From NCBI GenBank assembly GCA_010015605.1, contig ML975324.1, positions 62,001 through 126,000 of the forward strand: 64,000 nt of DNA. The letters are read 5' to 3'. Source of the stretch: Decorospora gaudefroyi. Its lineage: Eukaryota; Ascomycota; Dothideomycetes; Pleosporales; Pleosporaceae. This document shows positions 45,631-57,567 of this stretch, piece by piece (position 1 is the first letter of the stretch; every line of letters starts with the position of its first letter). The notes below the pieces were generated by a model. It was not told the DNA's origin. It ran no database searches and saw only the letters and a list, made by a program, of their open reading frames with translations. The position numbers and the translations under genes were made by a program.

Positions 45631-46527
45631 TCAGCGCATGCGTGGTCCGCTCGGCAGACCAACACGCCCACCCTGTGGCCCGCGTTGAGGGGGTGCGCTA
45701 CCACCATATCCTCCGCCGTGAGGAGCGTATGGGTCGTCGTTGCCGGTCCACGGTGAGTTTGCGGACATGCCATAAGAAGCCTGCTGCTGCCTCCCACCAC
45801 CGCTGCCAGTGCTTCCATAGCTGTTGCTTCTGCCATCTGGGTATGGCGCGCGTCCACCTTGGGGAGCCGATTGTTCGTAGGGGTTGCGCGCACTGGGAGG
45901 GTTCGAGTTGACCGAGTCTGAAGACTGGCCCCGCTGTGCTGGACTTTGTGACCTTCCTGATCCCCATAGCCTGGCCTTGAGCCTCTCTTGTGCTGATGTG
46001 CCTGATGCGGATCCTGCGCTCGGTGGGGGTGAGACGTCTGCTGGAGGACGTCCTCCTAACGAAGTCTGGTAACTGCCGGCTCTTTGACTAGGCAGCGGCC
46101 GTCCTTGCATTTGAGGTTCCGGTGTCAACGACTGGCCCATGCCTGGCCGAGTCTGCATCGGGCGCCCGCCTCCTCCCCGTCCCCCAGCGGCTCGGCGCAG
46201 CGACAGCGGCTCCTGTGGCTGTTGTTGCGGCGCAGGGCTGTCCCAGAGATCGCTCAGTCCTCCTCCCCGGCCCATTGGTTGGCCTTGTGCTGCTTGTCGG
46301 CCGGACGAGGATGCGAACTGCGTGGGCGCAGGCTGTGGCGCTTTGGGGTCTGGTGGCAGCCACTGTGGGAATGGCCTGCCCTTTTCTGTATAGTATGCGC
46401 GCAGCACTCTCGAAAGGTGCGAGTCCTCTTCTGTGTCGCCGTCTGCCTCGTCCGAGAGGATCTGTCGCCGGAGGTTGTTGTAGCGCGACGTCGTAGTCGT
46501 AAGAAGGTTATTGAGGTACGACGACAT
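45631..46527 (-). CDS. mso1: Mso1-like Sec1-binding protein
   Basis: Single exon, 298 aa. Residues about 1-65 hold the Sec1-binding region: LLTTTTSRYNNLRRQILSDE, then the acidic DGDTEEDSHLSRVLRAYYTE and KGRPFPQWLPPDP. In yeast, Mso1 binds the SM protein Sec1 and acts with SNAREs at exocytic fusion sites on the plasma membrane. The rest is disordered, rich in Gly, Pro, Gln and Ser, with one short conserved-looking SAQERLKARLWG motif near residue 190 that resembles the helix found in fungal homologues. No membrane segment. The ATG at 46527 is followed at once by the family motif, so the start is secure. Confidence 0.82.
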   Translation of the reverse strand: MSSYLNNLLTTTTSRYNNLRRQILSDEADGDTEEDSHLSRVLRAYYTEKGRPFPQWLPPDPKAPQPAPTQFASSSGRQAAQGQPMGRGGGLSDLWDSPAPQQQPQEPLSLRRAAGGRGGGGRPMQTRPGMGQSLTPEPQMQGRPLPSQRAGSYQTSLGGRPPADVSPPPSAGSASGTSAQERLKARLWGSGRSQSPAQRGQSSDSVNSNPPSARNPYEQSAPQGGRAPYPDGRSNSYGSTGSGGGRQQQASYGMSANSPWTGNDDPYAPHGGGYGGSAPPQRGPQGGRVGLPSGPRMR

Positions 46528-47079
46528 GATGGCGAGGGCGACGTGTCAGTCAAGCGTTATGTCGTATAGCCCTCTTGCGCTTCGTTGACGCGACGTGTCC
46601 AAGTCGGCGGTTGGGTTCGTGGTGGAGGTTAAGTGGGTTGCGCTTGCGGTCGGGTCGCTGTTTCCAATTTACTCGGCGCAGGCCGTTTGAGTCTCGGAAG
46701 CCCGGAACCAAGTCAAGTCGACCACCATTTCAGTCGACACACACGCTACACTCGCACTGGCACATGTCTAGCGACCAAAATGTCCTTCACCTTCACTCTG
46801 TTTCTTTCCTCACGCATCAGAGTCGTGCTTCGAGCATGCTCCCAAATCATGAAACACACGTAGATTACGAAACAGAACTTGCAGAGTCACTAGTAACCGT
46901 TACGCTTGCTAGTAGTGGAGAGCAGCTAGAAGGACTATCTACCTAACCCATTTGCGAAATCCGTGGGCATATCCAAGCACGTGTTCGACCATGTCGAATT
47001 TACCCAGAAACAAGTCGGCTTTTACTTATCGCTGCAAAATACCATACGCGCATCCCAGGGCTCACATTGGAGTCGCTGC
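46528..47079. other. Intergenic, upstream of mso1
   Basis: About 550 bases. Plus-strand frames (46575-46946, 46633-46863) have no recognisable content. It should hold the mso1 promoter. Nothing else seen. Confidence 0.5.
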
Positions 47080-48435
47080 TTAGAGCATATCATCATCTTC
47101 GCCCTCCGCATCAATATCGGATGCCTCCTCCCCTTCTTTCTCCTCCCCTTTCTCCTCTGCTCGATACACCACCTTCCTGCTCGCTACATACCTGAAGGCC
47201 CCATCCACCGCCTGTAATCCCCTAGCCCGAAGATCCATCTCCATCTCCTGCGCACCCATCTTCAGCACCTGTATCCTCGGTTCAATATCCCTCGTCTCCT
47301 CCTCTTCGACATCGCCGACCTCACCTTCAGGATAAACCCACCTCTCACCAGCCTCAAAACCATAAAATTCCAGCCGCGGCCCATAAAGCAACATGCCATA
47401 GCCTTCCTGAATACTGCCCTGGCGACACAGCGCCTCGGACAGGATATCGCTGCGGTGTGTGACATTCGCTGCAGAGAAACGAGGCAGAGAGTCGAAATTA
47501 TCGATCATGATGGCAAGGTAGGTGTGCGGACGCCACTTGTACGTGACCTCACCCGTATATTGATCGACCATCTCCGACCTCCGTACAACAGCGAAAGCGG
47601 CGATATCCTCGGGCTGAACCTGATCCCACCGGAGCTTGACCGCGTACCCAAGGACACCGTGATTCCACTCCGCTGCTTTGGCCACTTTGTTTGCCTGTTC
47701 TAGTTCTTTTTGCGTGGGTGCCCGCCTCCGCTTTTTGCTCTTGTTCTTGGTGTTGGGTTTCTTGGTGGGCATGTCTGTCCAGATATCGGAACCGTCGTCG
47801 GCGGCTAGGATGAAATTCATGCCATGCTTCGCGATTGGGCCTGGAGATGTGGGTGCGACGGTGAACCCTTGGGACTTGGGGTAGTAGTGAGTGAGGATGG
47901 CGAACGCGAGAGCTTTGGCGTAATGCATGCGCGTGGCATTTAGCTCGTGGACGTCTTCGAAGGTTTTTACGTAGGCGGTGTATAGGGCTTGGATTTGGAA
48001 GACGTCGCTGATGCGGTTTTGGGTTGGGCCCGGAATCTCGAAGTCGATCAGATTACGCCACTCGTTTGGTTCGGGTCCCGTTGTATCATTCGTCATCTCT
48101 TCTTGGGGGGCTGCTGTGGCTACGCTGGGTCCATTGGCAGCAGATAACGACTGGGCATGGTATTGGTCGAGATCATGTGCGGTGCTCTCAGGTGTGATTG
48201 GACCTTGACCTTCTTGATAATAGGCCCCATACGCTGGAACGTTTGAATTGAACATGCCGTAATCTTCTGGTGTATAGTGGCGAACATCGTAACCCATAGA
48301 TTGGTGGGCGAAGATCTGGTTCGGGGACATCGTGGGAAAGAAGTTCACGAAATTGGGGTCTAGAGCATCCCTATCGAAGTCGAAGCTAGCTGGAAGGTTG
48401 TTGTTCGTGTTTTGTTGGTTGAAGTGCGGGTCCAT
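47080..48435 (-). CDS. Unknown 451-aa protein, probably nuclear
   Basis: Single exon. The frame extends upstream from a TTG at 48471; the ATG at 48435 (MDPHFNQQNTNNN) was chosen. The first 120 residues are Asn/Gln/Tyr/Ser-rich disorder. The middle contains a strong basic cluster (KNKSKKRRRAPTQKE, near residue 240) that looks like a nuclear localisation signal. On both sides is folded-looking sequence (ALYTAYVKTFEDVHELNATR; YKWRPHTYLAIMIDNFDSLP). The C-terminus ends in an acidic run (DIDAEGEDDDML). I do not recognise the family. A role in chromatin or transcription would fit the composition but is only a guess. Confidence 0.72.
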   Translation of the reverse strand: MDPHFNQQNTNNNLPASFDFDRDALDPNFVNFFPTMSPNQIFAHQSMGYDVRHYTPEDYGMFNSNVPAYGAYYQEGQGPITPESTAHDLDQYHAQSLSAANGPSVATAAPQEEMTNDTTGPEPNEWRNLIDFEIPGPTQNRISDVFQIQALYTAYVKTFEDVHELNATRMHYAKALAFAILTHYYPKSQGFTVAPTSPGPIAKHGMNFILAADDGSDIWTDMPTKKPNTKNKSKKRRRAPTQKELEQANKVAKAAEWNHGVLGYAVKLRWDQVQPEDIAAFAVVRRSEMVDQYTGEVTYKWRPHTYLAIMIDNFDSLPRFSAANVTHRSDILSEALCRQGSIQEGYGMLLYGPRLEFYGFEAGERWVYPEGEVGDVEEEETRDIEPRIQVLKMGAQEMEMDLRARGLQAVDGAFRYVASRKVVYRAEEKGEEKEGEEASDIDAEGEDDDML

Positions 48436-48711
48436 GCTCGCAACTCGTCTAGATATGTGGCGGTAGTTCAATGAGCGAGGATGAGCCGGGAACGAGTAAT
48501 AGTAGTGGGGGAAGGCGAAGCTCCACTAGCTTATGGCATGCGTAGATCCTAGGCATACGTAAAGGCAGGTCATGTTTTGAGTAAAGCTCGATTGCGATAA
48601 GTAAGGCGCGTGACCGAGCTAGAATCGTGACTCAAACGCAAGGCGTAGTCATGAGCTGGGGTGGAGCGCAGTGAATGTGAGAGTGAGACAGACTAGCGGA
48701 AACAAATGTCT

Positions 48712-49580
48712 CTATATCTTTGTATCACCGACGAGTTGGCTATTCATTGCAGGTGCTTCCATCGTAGGCGGTTTGGACTGCTCAGCTTCTACCACTTCCA
48801 CCACTTTCCCCACACCTTCACCATCCCCACCACCCGTCTTCTTAGCCTGATCTCTGGCCTTTCTCTTGACCTTCTTCTCTCGGTTTCTCCGTGTCCTCTT
48901 TTCGCGCTCCGCCTCCTCCTTCTCTTGTGCAAGACGTGCTCGTTCGGCCTGTTTTTCCTTTGACGCCTGCAGCTTATTCCTGATTGCGATGCGCGCCTTC
49001 TTGCCCTTCCTTGTCCGTTTTTCGGCCTTCTCTTCAACAGTGACCGGTTTGGGAGGATGGCCGACCAGTACGTCCTTCCTTATGCCTGCTGATGAGATGG
49101 TGCGCACCTTCCATGGCAGGGCGCAACCGGGCCACGGCTGCCGCGACAGCTCCAGTACGCTCCTTCCCTCTATGGCTGCCGCGCGGAATGCGCCTTCCTC
49201 CTTGCTGGTAGGCTCATGGACGAAGTAGTAGCTCCGCGGCTTCTTCACGAGGAACCCTGGCTCCCCGTTGTCGGCGCTGGGCGAGGACAGCCTTATTTTA
49301 TGTGTCTGTGGAGTGGCATTCGAGGGCGTAGCAAATAGCCGCAGCTCAGTCTCTTCCTCTTCGTCGTATGCGACATCTTCGACACTGTTTTTCGTAGTGG
49401 TGAAATTGAATTGAGTGTTTATCTTCGATCGTAGGAGCGCTTCGAGGTCTGGGTCTGGCGAGGCCCGCGGTGACGATGCGGGGGACTGCAGTTCTTCGCG
49501 GCGTACCCTGACACGATCAGTTTGCGGCAATCGCACAGTGATAGAGAAGGTTACCGCTTTGCATCTGGCAGCTCAAACAT
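48712..49580 (-). CDS. DUF2011 family protein (fungal, unknown function)
   Basis: Complement of join 48712-49507, 49555-49580; 273 aa. The first exon is only 26 coding bases (MFELPDAK plus part of an Arg codon). The 47-nt intron (GTAACC..GTGTCAG) joins it to VRREELQSPASSP, giving the MFELPDAKRVRREEL start typical of this family. A central conserved region includes PRSYYFVHEPTSKEE and LSRQPWPGCALPWKV. The C-terminal third is a long Lys/Arg/Glu-rich helix (EKQAERARLAQEKEEAERE), probably a coiled coil or nucleic-acid-binding tail, suggesting a nuclear or nucleolar place. Function is unknown. It is divergent from the histidine kinase gene; 413 bases separate the ATGs. Confidence 0.85.
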
Positions 49581-49993
49581 GGTACTTGCTGCGTCTTCGT
49601 ATCGATCTCTGATGTACTTTGGTTGTCTTGACGTCTCAGAGATCGGCGATGCCTCGGCTCGCTTACTGGTATCCGGGCTCGAGTCATGTCTCTCGTTTGT
49701 TCGACCAGTTCTGAGACGGGAAGCTCAGGCCACGCCATTCACCATTCACAACCCTGGCATTGGATCATGCGAGCCGGGGATGGGGGTCCTCTAATACCAA
49801 CGCAGTTACGACGTCACGCAAAATGGACATTCCTGTTCCTGTTCCCACACTCGGCGGCCAAGAGCGACTGCCGAAGGGTGTCTGTGTCGTCGCCCTGGCC
49901 CCGTCGCCCTGTCGATTGCAAGCCCCGCCGGAACAAACACGCCCGGCTCTCTGGCTCTGTGGCATGTCTATATAGTCGCCACGTTAGATAATC
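49581..49993. promoter_or_regulatory. Shared upstream region of DUF2011 (-) and histidine kinase (+)
   Basis: 413 bases between divergent start codons, so it should hold both promoters. No clear TATA box. A candidate TATATAG at 49969-49975 lies 20 bases before the kinase ATG, too close for a classical TATA role. Open frames here are shadows. Confidence 0.45.
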
Positions 49994-52900
49994 ATGGGCT
50001 ATTCGTATCCAGAAGCCGCCCGCGAGCGCGATCTCTACAGGTCCGTCTAGTACCTGTCAGCACTCACACCGCCCTCAGCTAACCCCCAAGACAGATACTA
50101 CCGTCCATGGCTCGACGCGCAGAGCCTCGTGGGTGCCGCCGACGGCACGGGCAAAGCCCTGACATACTCTGGATACCAACCGCAGACGTCGCGAGACCGC
50201 TCCTTGACGGCCTTTGCCCAGCTCGCGACGCTTCGTCTCGACACGCGCCGTGCCATGGTGTCTTTGATCGACTCGAATCGCCAGTATATCCTCGCCGAAG
50301 CCACCCCCACCTTGTCCCTCTTCTATCCATGCGCCGAGAAGCCAGAGGACGAGGTGTGGCTTGGAAACGTCATTCTCAACAAGACCGATGCCATCTGTCA
50401 TCACACTTTCTCGTCCACGTATACGGCAAAGGAAGAGAGTGGAGAATCGGTGAAAGCGGAATGCATGGTCATACCTGATTGCAGGCTCGATCCTAGATTC
50501 AAAGACAAGACTTACGTCATGAATGAACCCGGAGTGCGCTTCTACGCCGGAGTACCCATCGTCACCAAGGCAGGCCATCGAATTGGCGTCTATGCTGTGT
50601 CTGATGAGAAGCCTCGCGACGGCATTAGCGCGGCTGACCTGCGCTTCATGCAGGATGTCGCAGCCGCTGTCATGGAGCATCTCGAGCTGGCCAGAGACAG
50701 TATGGACCGTAACAAGGGCGAGCGGATGGTCAGAGGCCTAACGCAGTTCATCGAGCGATCTTCTGCCCACGATCAGCGCGAGGACGGCAATAGGCCTACG
50801 ATTATGGAGAAGCAGACCGAGAACGCGCGTCTCCTAGCACTGGATGAAGAAGACCAAGGCCAGGCCGCATCGTCTTCCGTTACAGCCAGCAGGCAAGCTC
50901 AACGCAAGCGTGACATCGAATCCGATGCAGCCCGTATCTTCCACAGGGCCGCGAGAGTCATCCGTCAGAGCACCGAGGCCGACGGTGCCGTCTTCTTCGA
51001 CACCTCCGCAGCCAGCATTACAGGCCATCTCTACGATTTCAACCGGGGTGCTGCGAGTAGTGACGAGAGCGCCACCCACAACACCGACACCGGCGACTCT
51101 ACCACTTCAAAACGGCGCAAAACCAAGAACGTGATTCTCACTGACGGCGGCGAGGATCTCTCTGCAGCAGAGAGCAGGGAGTGTCCCGTGGTTGGTCTGT
51201 CTCTGCGCCAAGGCAACGCAGCTCTAGTACACACTGATTTTAGCTTCAATGAGGCTGCCATGGAACGATACATCCATCGATATCCCTACGGGAAGTTCTT
51301 CAACTATAACGAGGACGGCATAGGAGTCAACTCGTCCGACGAGAGGTCCGAGCGTTCCGAGACCGAGCAGTCCGACCGCACCGTAGACAAAACCCCGGGC
51401 CCTAAGAAACCGAGGAGAAAGAGGGAAAAGTTCATTCCGACCGAGTTTCTCAAAGTTTTGCCCAAGGTCAGAAGTTTGATATTCTTGCCACTTTGGTGTC
51501 CAGCCTCGGAGCGCTGGATCGCTGGTGGCTTCATCTGGACGACACAAGCGGGGAGATTGATGACCCCAGATAATGAGCTCCCATATCTCCAAGCTTTCGG
51601 AAACAGTGTTACCAGCGAAGTGGCGCGATTGAACGCGCAGAAAGCCGACCGTGCCAAGACTACTTTCATCGCCTCCATATCTCATGAGCTGCGCTCGCCT
51701 CTGCACGGCATCCTTGGTTCTGTAGAGTTCCTCCGCGAAACAGTAGCGTCGGCGTATCAGGAGTCCCTCGTCTCGTCCATCGAGACCTGCGGAAAGACCC
51801 TGCTCGATACCATTGACCACGTGCTTGACTACGCGAAGATCAACAAATTGCAAAAGGGCTCCAACCGGAAACTCAAAAGCGACGGGAGGAACAAAAGACA
51901 GCCTGCTGACAACTCCATACTTGGTGTTACATCCGATTTCGATCTAGCCCAGTTAGTTGAAGAGGTCTGCGATACTGTATGTGCTGGACATACCTTCAGA
52001 AAAACCCATCACATCCGAGGGTCCGCTATTTACGATCAGGCCGAAAGTGCAGTTGCGAACAGCCCGAAAGACGAATGTGATGGTAACCATGTGGAAGGCA
52101 GAGACACTCATGGCTCGGTGGCCGTGTCGCTCATTGTCGCACCGTATGTCAGCTGGATTGTACGATCGCAACCTGGTGCGCTTCGACGAATAGTCATGAA
52201 TTTGCTCGGAAACGCTTTAAAGTACACGGATTCCGGCTTCATTGCTATCAAGATGATTCAAGCTAAGACGACTGACAACGCCATGGATCTGACTCTCAGC
52301 GTCGAGGACTCTGGCAGAGGCATGTCACAGGAATACCAGCGGACTAAACTCTTCTCCCCATTCAGCCAGGAAGACCCATTCAGTTCTGGCACAGGGCTGG
52401 GTCTTTCAATCGTCAAACAGATTATAGAGTCCCTAAAGGGCGAGATCGAGATTAGGAGTACTCCTAACGTCGGCACCGCTATCAAGATGAGCGTACGCCT
52501 ACCGGTTGGCCAGAGGGAGAACGCACAGCAAGACCATGTTCTGGTTCGCGCTCCTCAAGAGTTGAAGGGCACTTCAGTCAATATCGTCTGCGACATGACA
52601 GACACGCGTGGCGGCGAGCGCGGACTGAAGACGAAGGAGTCAATGGAGAATGCGTGCAAGAATTTTGGCATGAATATTTTGGGATCGATGGATTCTGACC
52701 AGCGTACCTCACTTGCAGAAGTCGATTTCTTGCTCACAGATTCACCGTCTCTATTCCAACTGATTGAGAACTCGTCGAATGCAAGTCGAACCAACAAATC
52801 GCCACTGGGGGTGGTTTGCGTCTGTACCGATACATCGGAGAAGACGACAGTGGAAACCCGCCTTGCTAGACAGGTTGACGCGCTGGGATGGATTGCCGAG

Positions 52901-53663
52901 GTCGTCACCCAACCGTAAGTATCGGGAAAACAATCGCAATGAACCAATAACTAATCAAGATATCAGATGTGGTCCAAGAAAACTGGCCCGAATACTTCTA
53001 CAGTGTTTGAAACGTGCGTCGGAATACAACAACGAAAGACCCAACAGCCGTTCGATGAGCCACTCCGTGGTGGAGCCCGGGTTCCAATCTCTCGCACCTC
53101 CACGTGTATTGGCTCAGCGTAGTCTCAGCGACATGTTTCCCCAAGACATATCAACTCAGCAAGCCGGTAACGCACCAGGACACCCATCACCTCCACCTCC
53201 CCGGCCTTTTCCCTCAACCATCACGCCCCTGAGTCCAAACCAAAGCGAAAATGGCGAACACGGCTACTTCAATCCGCGCGTTCTTCTCGTCGACGACAAC
53301 GCAATCAATCTCAAGCTGCTTGTCGTATTTGCTAAACGTCAAAGCCTTCGCTACGAAGAAGCAACAAATGGTCTCGAGGCGTTTGAAATTTACAGGGATG
53401 AAGCCAACACCTCATCCCCGCCATCCCGGCCATTTGATTTCGTACTCATGGATTTGAGCATGCCGGTCATGGATGGACTTGCGAGCACGAGGCAGATTAG
53501 GCAGTTTGAGAGCAAGAATGGGCTACCGAAAAGTCACATTGTTGCCCTGACAGGGTTGGCAAGCGCGCAGGATCAAATGGATGCGCAAGAGGCTGGTGTA
53601 GATATGTATCTGGTTAAACCAGTGAAGTTTGCGGATATCAAAAGGGTATTTGGTGGGAAGTGA
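49994..53663 (+). CDS. Hybrid histidine kinase with GAF domain
   Basis: Join 49994-50040, 50095-52914, 52967-53663; 1187 aa. It is a two-component sensor that autophosphorylates on His and passes the phosphate to its own receiver. Residues about 45-215 form a GAF domain (RAMVSLIDSNRQYILAEATP; FYAGVPIVTKAGHRIGVYAV). The H box FIASISHELRSPLHGILGS has phospho-acceptor His546. The ATP-binding domain has NLLGNALKYT (N box), SVEDSGRGM (G1) and GTGLGLSIVKQI (G2). The C-terminal receiver has VDDNAINLKLL, phospho-acceptor Asp1118 in VLMDLSMPVMDG, and the Lys in LVKPVKFADI. All catalytic residues are present. There is no membrane helix, so it senses an internal signal. Exon 1 (47 bases) and its 54-nt intron are easily missed; the join gives ERDLYRYYRPW. 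Assignment to a numbered fungal HHK class is not attempted. Confidence 0.92.
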
Positions 53664-55684
53664 TGGTGCTACTGTTGTGGCATTGGGAACTTTGTGTCTT
53701 TGTTCAGGCTATTTTGGTATTGGCATTGCGAGGGCGTTACTTTGGGTGTTTGTCCTGAGAAGACTAGAGGTCTCAACTTGTCTGCCTCGATTGGATGTCA
53801 ACTCGGCACTTTCTGAGTGAGAACAAGGAGAGGGGAATGAAGATGCGCCTTCGCGGCGCCTTCCTGTTCGCCATCGCGCATCACGCGGTCCATGTTACGA
53901 GCGTTTGTTCACCAACATGCTGTCAATTCCCACTTACCTACTTCCAGCTTACTCTGTGCTCTAAGGTCTACCGTTCTTCTGCATGCAAGAAATGGCAGCA
54001 CTTTGTAGCCAGCTTATCGCAAATACTGTATCAGCACTAATGCTGTCCTCGCAATACATTTGGCAACAGCTCTCGCGATCCAGAAAAAACTCTATCTTAC
54101 CACATCTCCTCACCACGATATGGTGCATCAACCCTGTCGTCCGACAGCCTCCCATATACAAGCGATCACGCCTTGCGAAGCTTGATAGTAATGGTGCGAT
54201 GCGATGAAGCTCGGAGAGAAAATACGCAGCCATACAGAAAGTGTCGTGGTCGCGCATTGAAAGCTATGCGGGTCTCGACTTGTGTACGACGAGCAGAGAA
54301 ACCTCGCATGGCGCGTGAACTGCGTCCGGGACGACCTTTGTGATGGTGCTGGTTTCCGAGACCTACATACATATCGATAGTAGTTAGCGCACAGGACGAC
54401 AGGGGCTCCGTTGATAAGCGGTCGGCACATCTCAACAGCTACAGATCATCCGGATCTGCTAAATAGTTCTTCAGCGCTCGGTAGAGGTAAAGGGATTGAA
54501 TCGTGGAGGTGATAATGGTGGCGGGTCGTGACTGAGTAATTGCGAGGACGCGATTCGGCTACAAGGTTTCGCTAATGGAGACCTGAGTTCCTTTTTTCAT
54601 AACATAAAGATACAAACTTTGGGTTTCCGATGGTATCACGGTATCTCCGTACGACTACCAGCGTGCTAAGCGTTTTAACGATAATCAGCTAATGGGTATT
54701 AGCAGTCGACGTGGAAATACAGAGGCGAAGACGGGAGCTAGATAGGCATTACACCATGGAATCCCTGCTGGAGATCCGCATTGATCCTTTTCACGATATC
54801 TATCAGCATGTCTTACGACCAGACAAGAGTTGTCGAAAGACAGCATCTGATGCTTACCATGCAGAAGCGTTGCGCTAATCTGTAGATGCAGGCTTGTGCG
54901 CAAAGTCTGCACGACATACTCGAGCTTGACGATCTCTCATGAGCAAAATTTCATAATAGACTTCCCACTACACTATGTCAGCTTTGGCTAGCTTCACGGT
55001 TTCCCTGTGCCTCAAACGCATGGCGTCCATGTTCCAAACCGTGGGGCCGTGGCGATCGCTAGGTAACTGCTCGTGCCGCTCCACCTTTTCACTAGTTTGA
55101 AGCCAACCTCAAACGATAGATCGCCAACCCCACGTCTTTCTTTAGAATCTTAGCCAGGGGCAGTAAAGACCAAACAATCAGTCCACAAGCTAACTGCGCG
55201 CCAGAAAGTTACCACAAGGCTTTCGCCTCCCAACAGCGGTGAGATGTTCGACTTCCCAACAGCGTAGCCTGCATATCCACGTGCACGACTGCCGCGAGTG
55301 AGATACACAACAGAACAACCCTGAAGAGCGACTGATGAGCTCACCTCGTTCGACAATCATGCACATGTACGATGCCCCGAAAAATGGACTATCTGGAACC
55401 AGGTTATCTGCTCGAGGATATTCGACATGCTCGCTACACCTACCATAGCGCAATCGTTTCCGGTCACACAGTGGCGTATAAAACACGTGCACCTAACGCA
55501 GTTCAAGCGGACCTTTTCTCACCATCTTCCTAGTGGCCTGTCACTTCTGTTCCAGCGTGCTCTTCGACCCTGATCGGCTGTGGATCAGCGTCGAGACTTG
55601 CATCTGTAGCACCATGCCACCGGTGAGCATGAATCGTGGCTGCTATTCTTGTTCACGCGCGAAAGATACTGCGCAGTGTGCTCA

Positions 55685-55693
55685 GTATATAAA
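55685..55693 (+). promoter_or_regulatory. TATA box of the peroxidase gene
   Basis: GTATATAAAA lies about 180 bases before the peroxidase ATG, at nearly the same distance as the TATA box of the Egh16-like gene. A (CT)n tract follows in the leader. Confidence 0.65.
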
Positions 55694-55751
55694 ATGATGT
55701 CCCCGTTGCTCTCTCTGAATACCATCACTCCAGGTTTGGTGCATACATTCG

Positions 55752-55776
55752 CTTTCTCTCTCTCTCTCTCTCTCTT
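55752..55776 (+). repeat. CT dinucleotide microsatellite
   Basis: An almost perfect TC repeat of about 11 units in the peroxidase 5' leader, between the TATA box and the ATG. Pyrimidine-rich leaders are common in strongly expressed fungal genes. Confidence 0.8.
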
Positions 55777-55866
55777 CATCCTATACCAATTTTTTTTTTC
55801 GATCGTCCACCAGTCTTTCGTTTTATCCAGGTTTTATCGACACTTTTACAATACACTACACACATA

Positions 55867-56926
55867 ATGTATATCCGCAACATGCTCCTTTCCGGTCTGG
55901 CGGCCGCCAGCACCGCCCAAGCCTACGCAAACTACACCATCCGGGAAGAAGATTTCCCCGCCCCAACACCAGCCCCAGCACCAACCACCCCCAAGCGCAC
56001 ACTGAGCCGTATCTTCGGCCTAGTCGGCGACCTCTTGGGCATCAACAAGGACAACGATACACCAGCCTGCCCAGCCATCTGGACCGAGATCTCCACCACA
56101 CTCACCGAACAATTCCTCGCAGACGGCCAATGCACAGACGCAGCCCGAGCCGCAATCCGAGCCTCCTTCCACGACTGCTTCAACGGCGCCTGCGACGGCT
56201 CCCTAATCCTCGCCAACGAATGCTCAAACGCAGAGAACAAAGGCCTCGAGCGTCTCTGCGGCAATCTCGCAAACCTCGCAACCCAGACCAAGGTCGGCGT
56301 TGCCGACCTTATCCAATTCGCGGCTGCACACGCTATCAAGACTTGCCCTGGTGGGCCGACTGTGCCCGTGAAAATCGGCCGCAAGGATTCGAGTACGGCG
56401 GGTGCTGTGGGTGTGCTTCCAGGCCCCAATGAACGCGGAGGCGATCTCGTTAGGCTCTTCGGTACGTATACATGCATACCCTTTCCCCCATCCCCACACA
56501 CCCAACTAACACAAAAACAAAGCATCCAAAGGCTTCACCCCCACCGACCTCGCCGCCCTAATCGGCGCCCACACAACCGCAAAGCAACGCCAAGCCGACC
56601 CGTCCCGTGCCGGCGCCTCCTTCGACTCCACCCCCGGCGTCTGGGACAACAAATTTTACTCCGAGACCAAGTCTGGCAATAAAGCGCCGTTTACGTTGCA
56701 GTCTGATAGGAATCTCGCTCAGAACCCGTTGACGGCTATCCCGTTCTCCGCGTTTGCGCTTAGTAAGGCGAGGTGGGATGAGGCGTTTGTGGGAGCTATG
56801 GTTAAGATGGGGTTGTTGGGTGTGAGGGAGCAGGGGTTGGTGGATTGTACGGGGGCGTTGCCTGGGGGGGCGGGGCGGAAGAGGGAGGTTAGGGGGGGGG
56901 ATGTTTTTGATCGGTTGGGGTGGTAG
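55867..56926 (+). CDS. Secreted class II-type heme peroxidase
   Basis: Join 55867-56461, 56523-56926; 332 aa. A signal peptide (MYIRNMLLSGLAAASTAQAYA) is followed by a Pro-rich propeptide that ends in Lys-Arg, a likely Kex2 site. The distal heme pocket RASFHDCFNGACDGS carries catalytic Arg98 and His102. The proximal ligand is His215 in DLAALIGAHTTAKQ, restored by the 61-nt intron (GTACGT..AAAG). FDSTPGVWDNKFY and the multiple Cys are those of fungal class II peroxidases, the group that includes ligninolytic enzymes of basidiomycetes; ascomycete members are usually generic or of unknown substrate. I see no clear evidence for a manganese site or a surface Trp. The C-terminus is short, GC-rich and Gly/Arg-rich (LPGGAGRKREVRGG). 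Confidence 0.85.
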
Positions 56927-57515
56927 GGTGCTGGTGCTGGTGGGGAGGATGGGGAGAGGGAGGGAAGAGGGGGGTTTGTGATGATGGTATTATATGGCAT
57001 TTGTAGGCGTTTAGGCTAGGGTTCGGTTCTAACCTGTTCTTTCTGTATTGTATTAGTTAACATGCACGCACTTATGTTATTTCTTTCTTCACCGTCATTT
57101 CGCTTGGTATGTACGATATCAGTAAAAAAATCTCTAGTAATTTATATTCCCTACCTACCTACGGCATTGACACTTTTTCGTATCGATAGCTCCCTCCTCA
57201 AGCTACCTATGCCTTAATTCCTTCCTTCCTGCCTACACGACAAACCCACGCCCTCTCATTATATGTGCATAAAGAATTTATATTCCCAAACACACCGATC
57301 TCATATATCATATTCAAGATATACTGTATGAAGTCGGAAATAAACACCAACACCAACACCAACGCCATCAAGGGACCTACTCACTCATCACAGCCCCCAA
57401 CCAACAAAACTCTCAAGTCCCAAAAAAACTAACATAATAATACCTATACATTACCGTACCGGTAACCGGTCTACATAGATAGGTAGATAGGTAGCAAGAA
57501 TCTCGCCATGCACCC

Positions 57516-57567
<52 letters not shown>

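Larger units (their letters stand above)
53664..55866. other. Long intergenic stretch, no supported gene
   Basis: About 2.2 kb, the largest gene-free stretch here. Frames on both strands (the longest near 53961-54430 and 55190-55492) are short and have no domain. The last 200 bases are the peroxidase promoter and leader. A small non-coding transcript cannot be excluded. Confidence 0.55.

Noticed and set aside
53961..55492. Several minus-strand frames of 65-100 codons in the 2.2-kb gap
   Set aside because: Short, mutually overlapping and with no domain or splice continuity.
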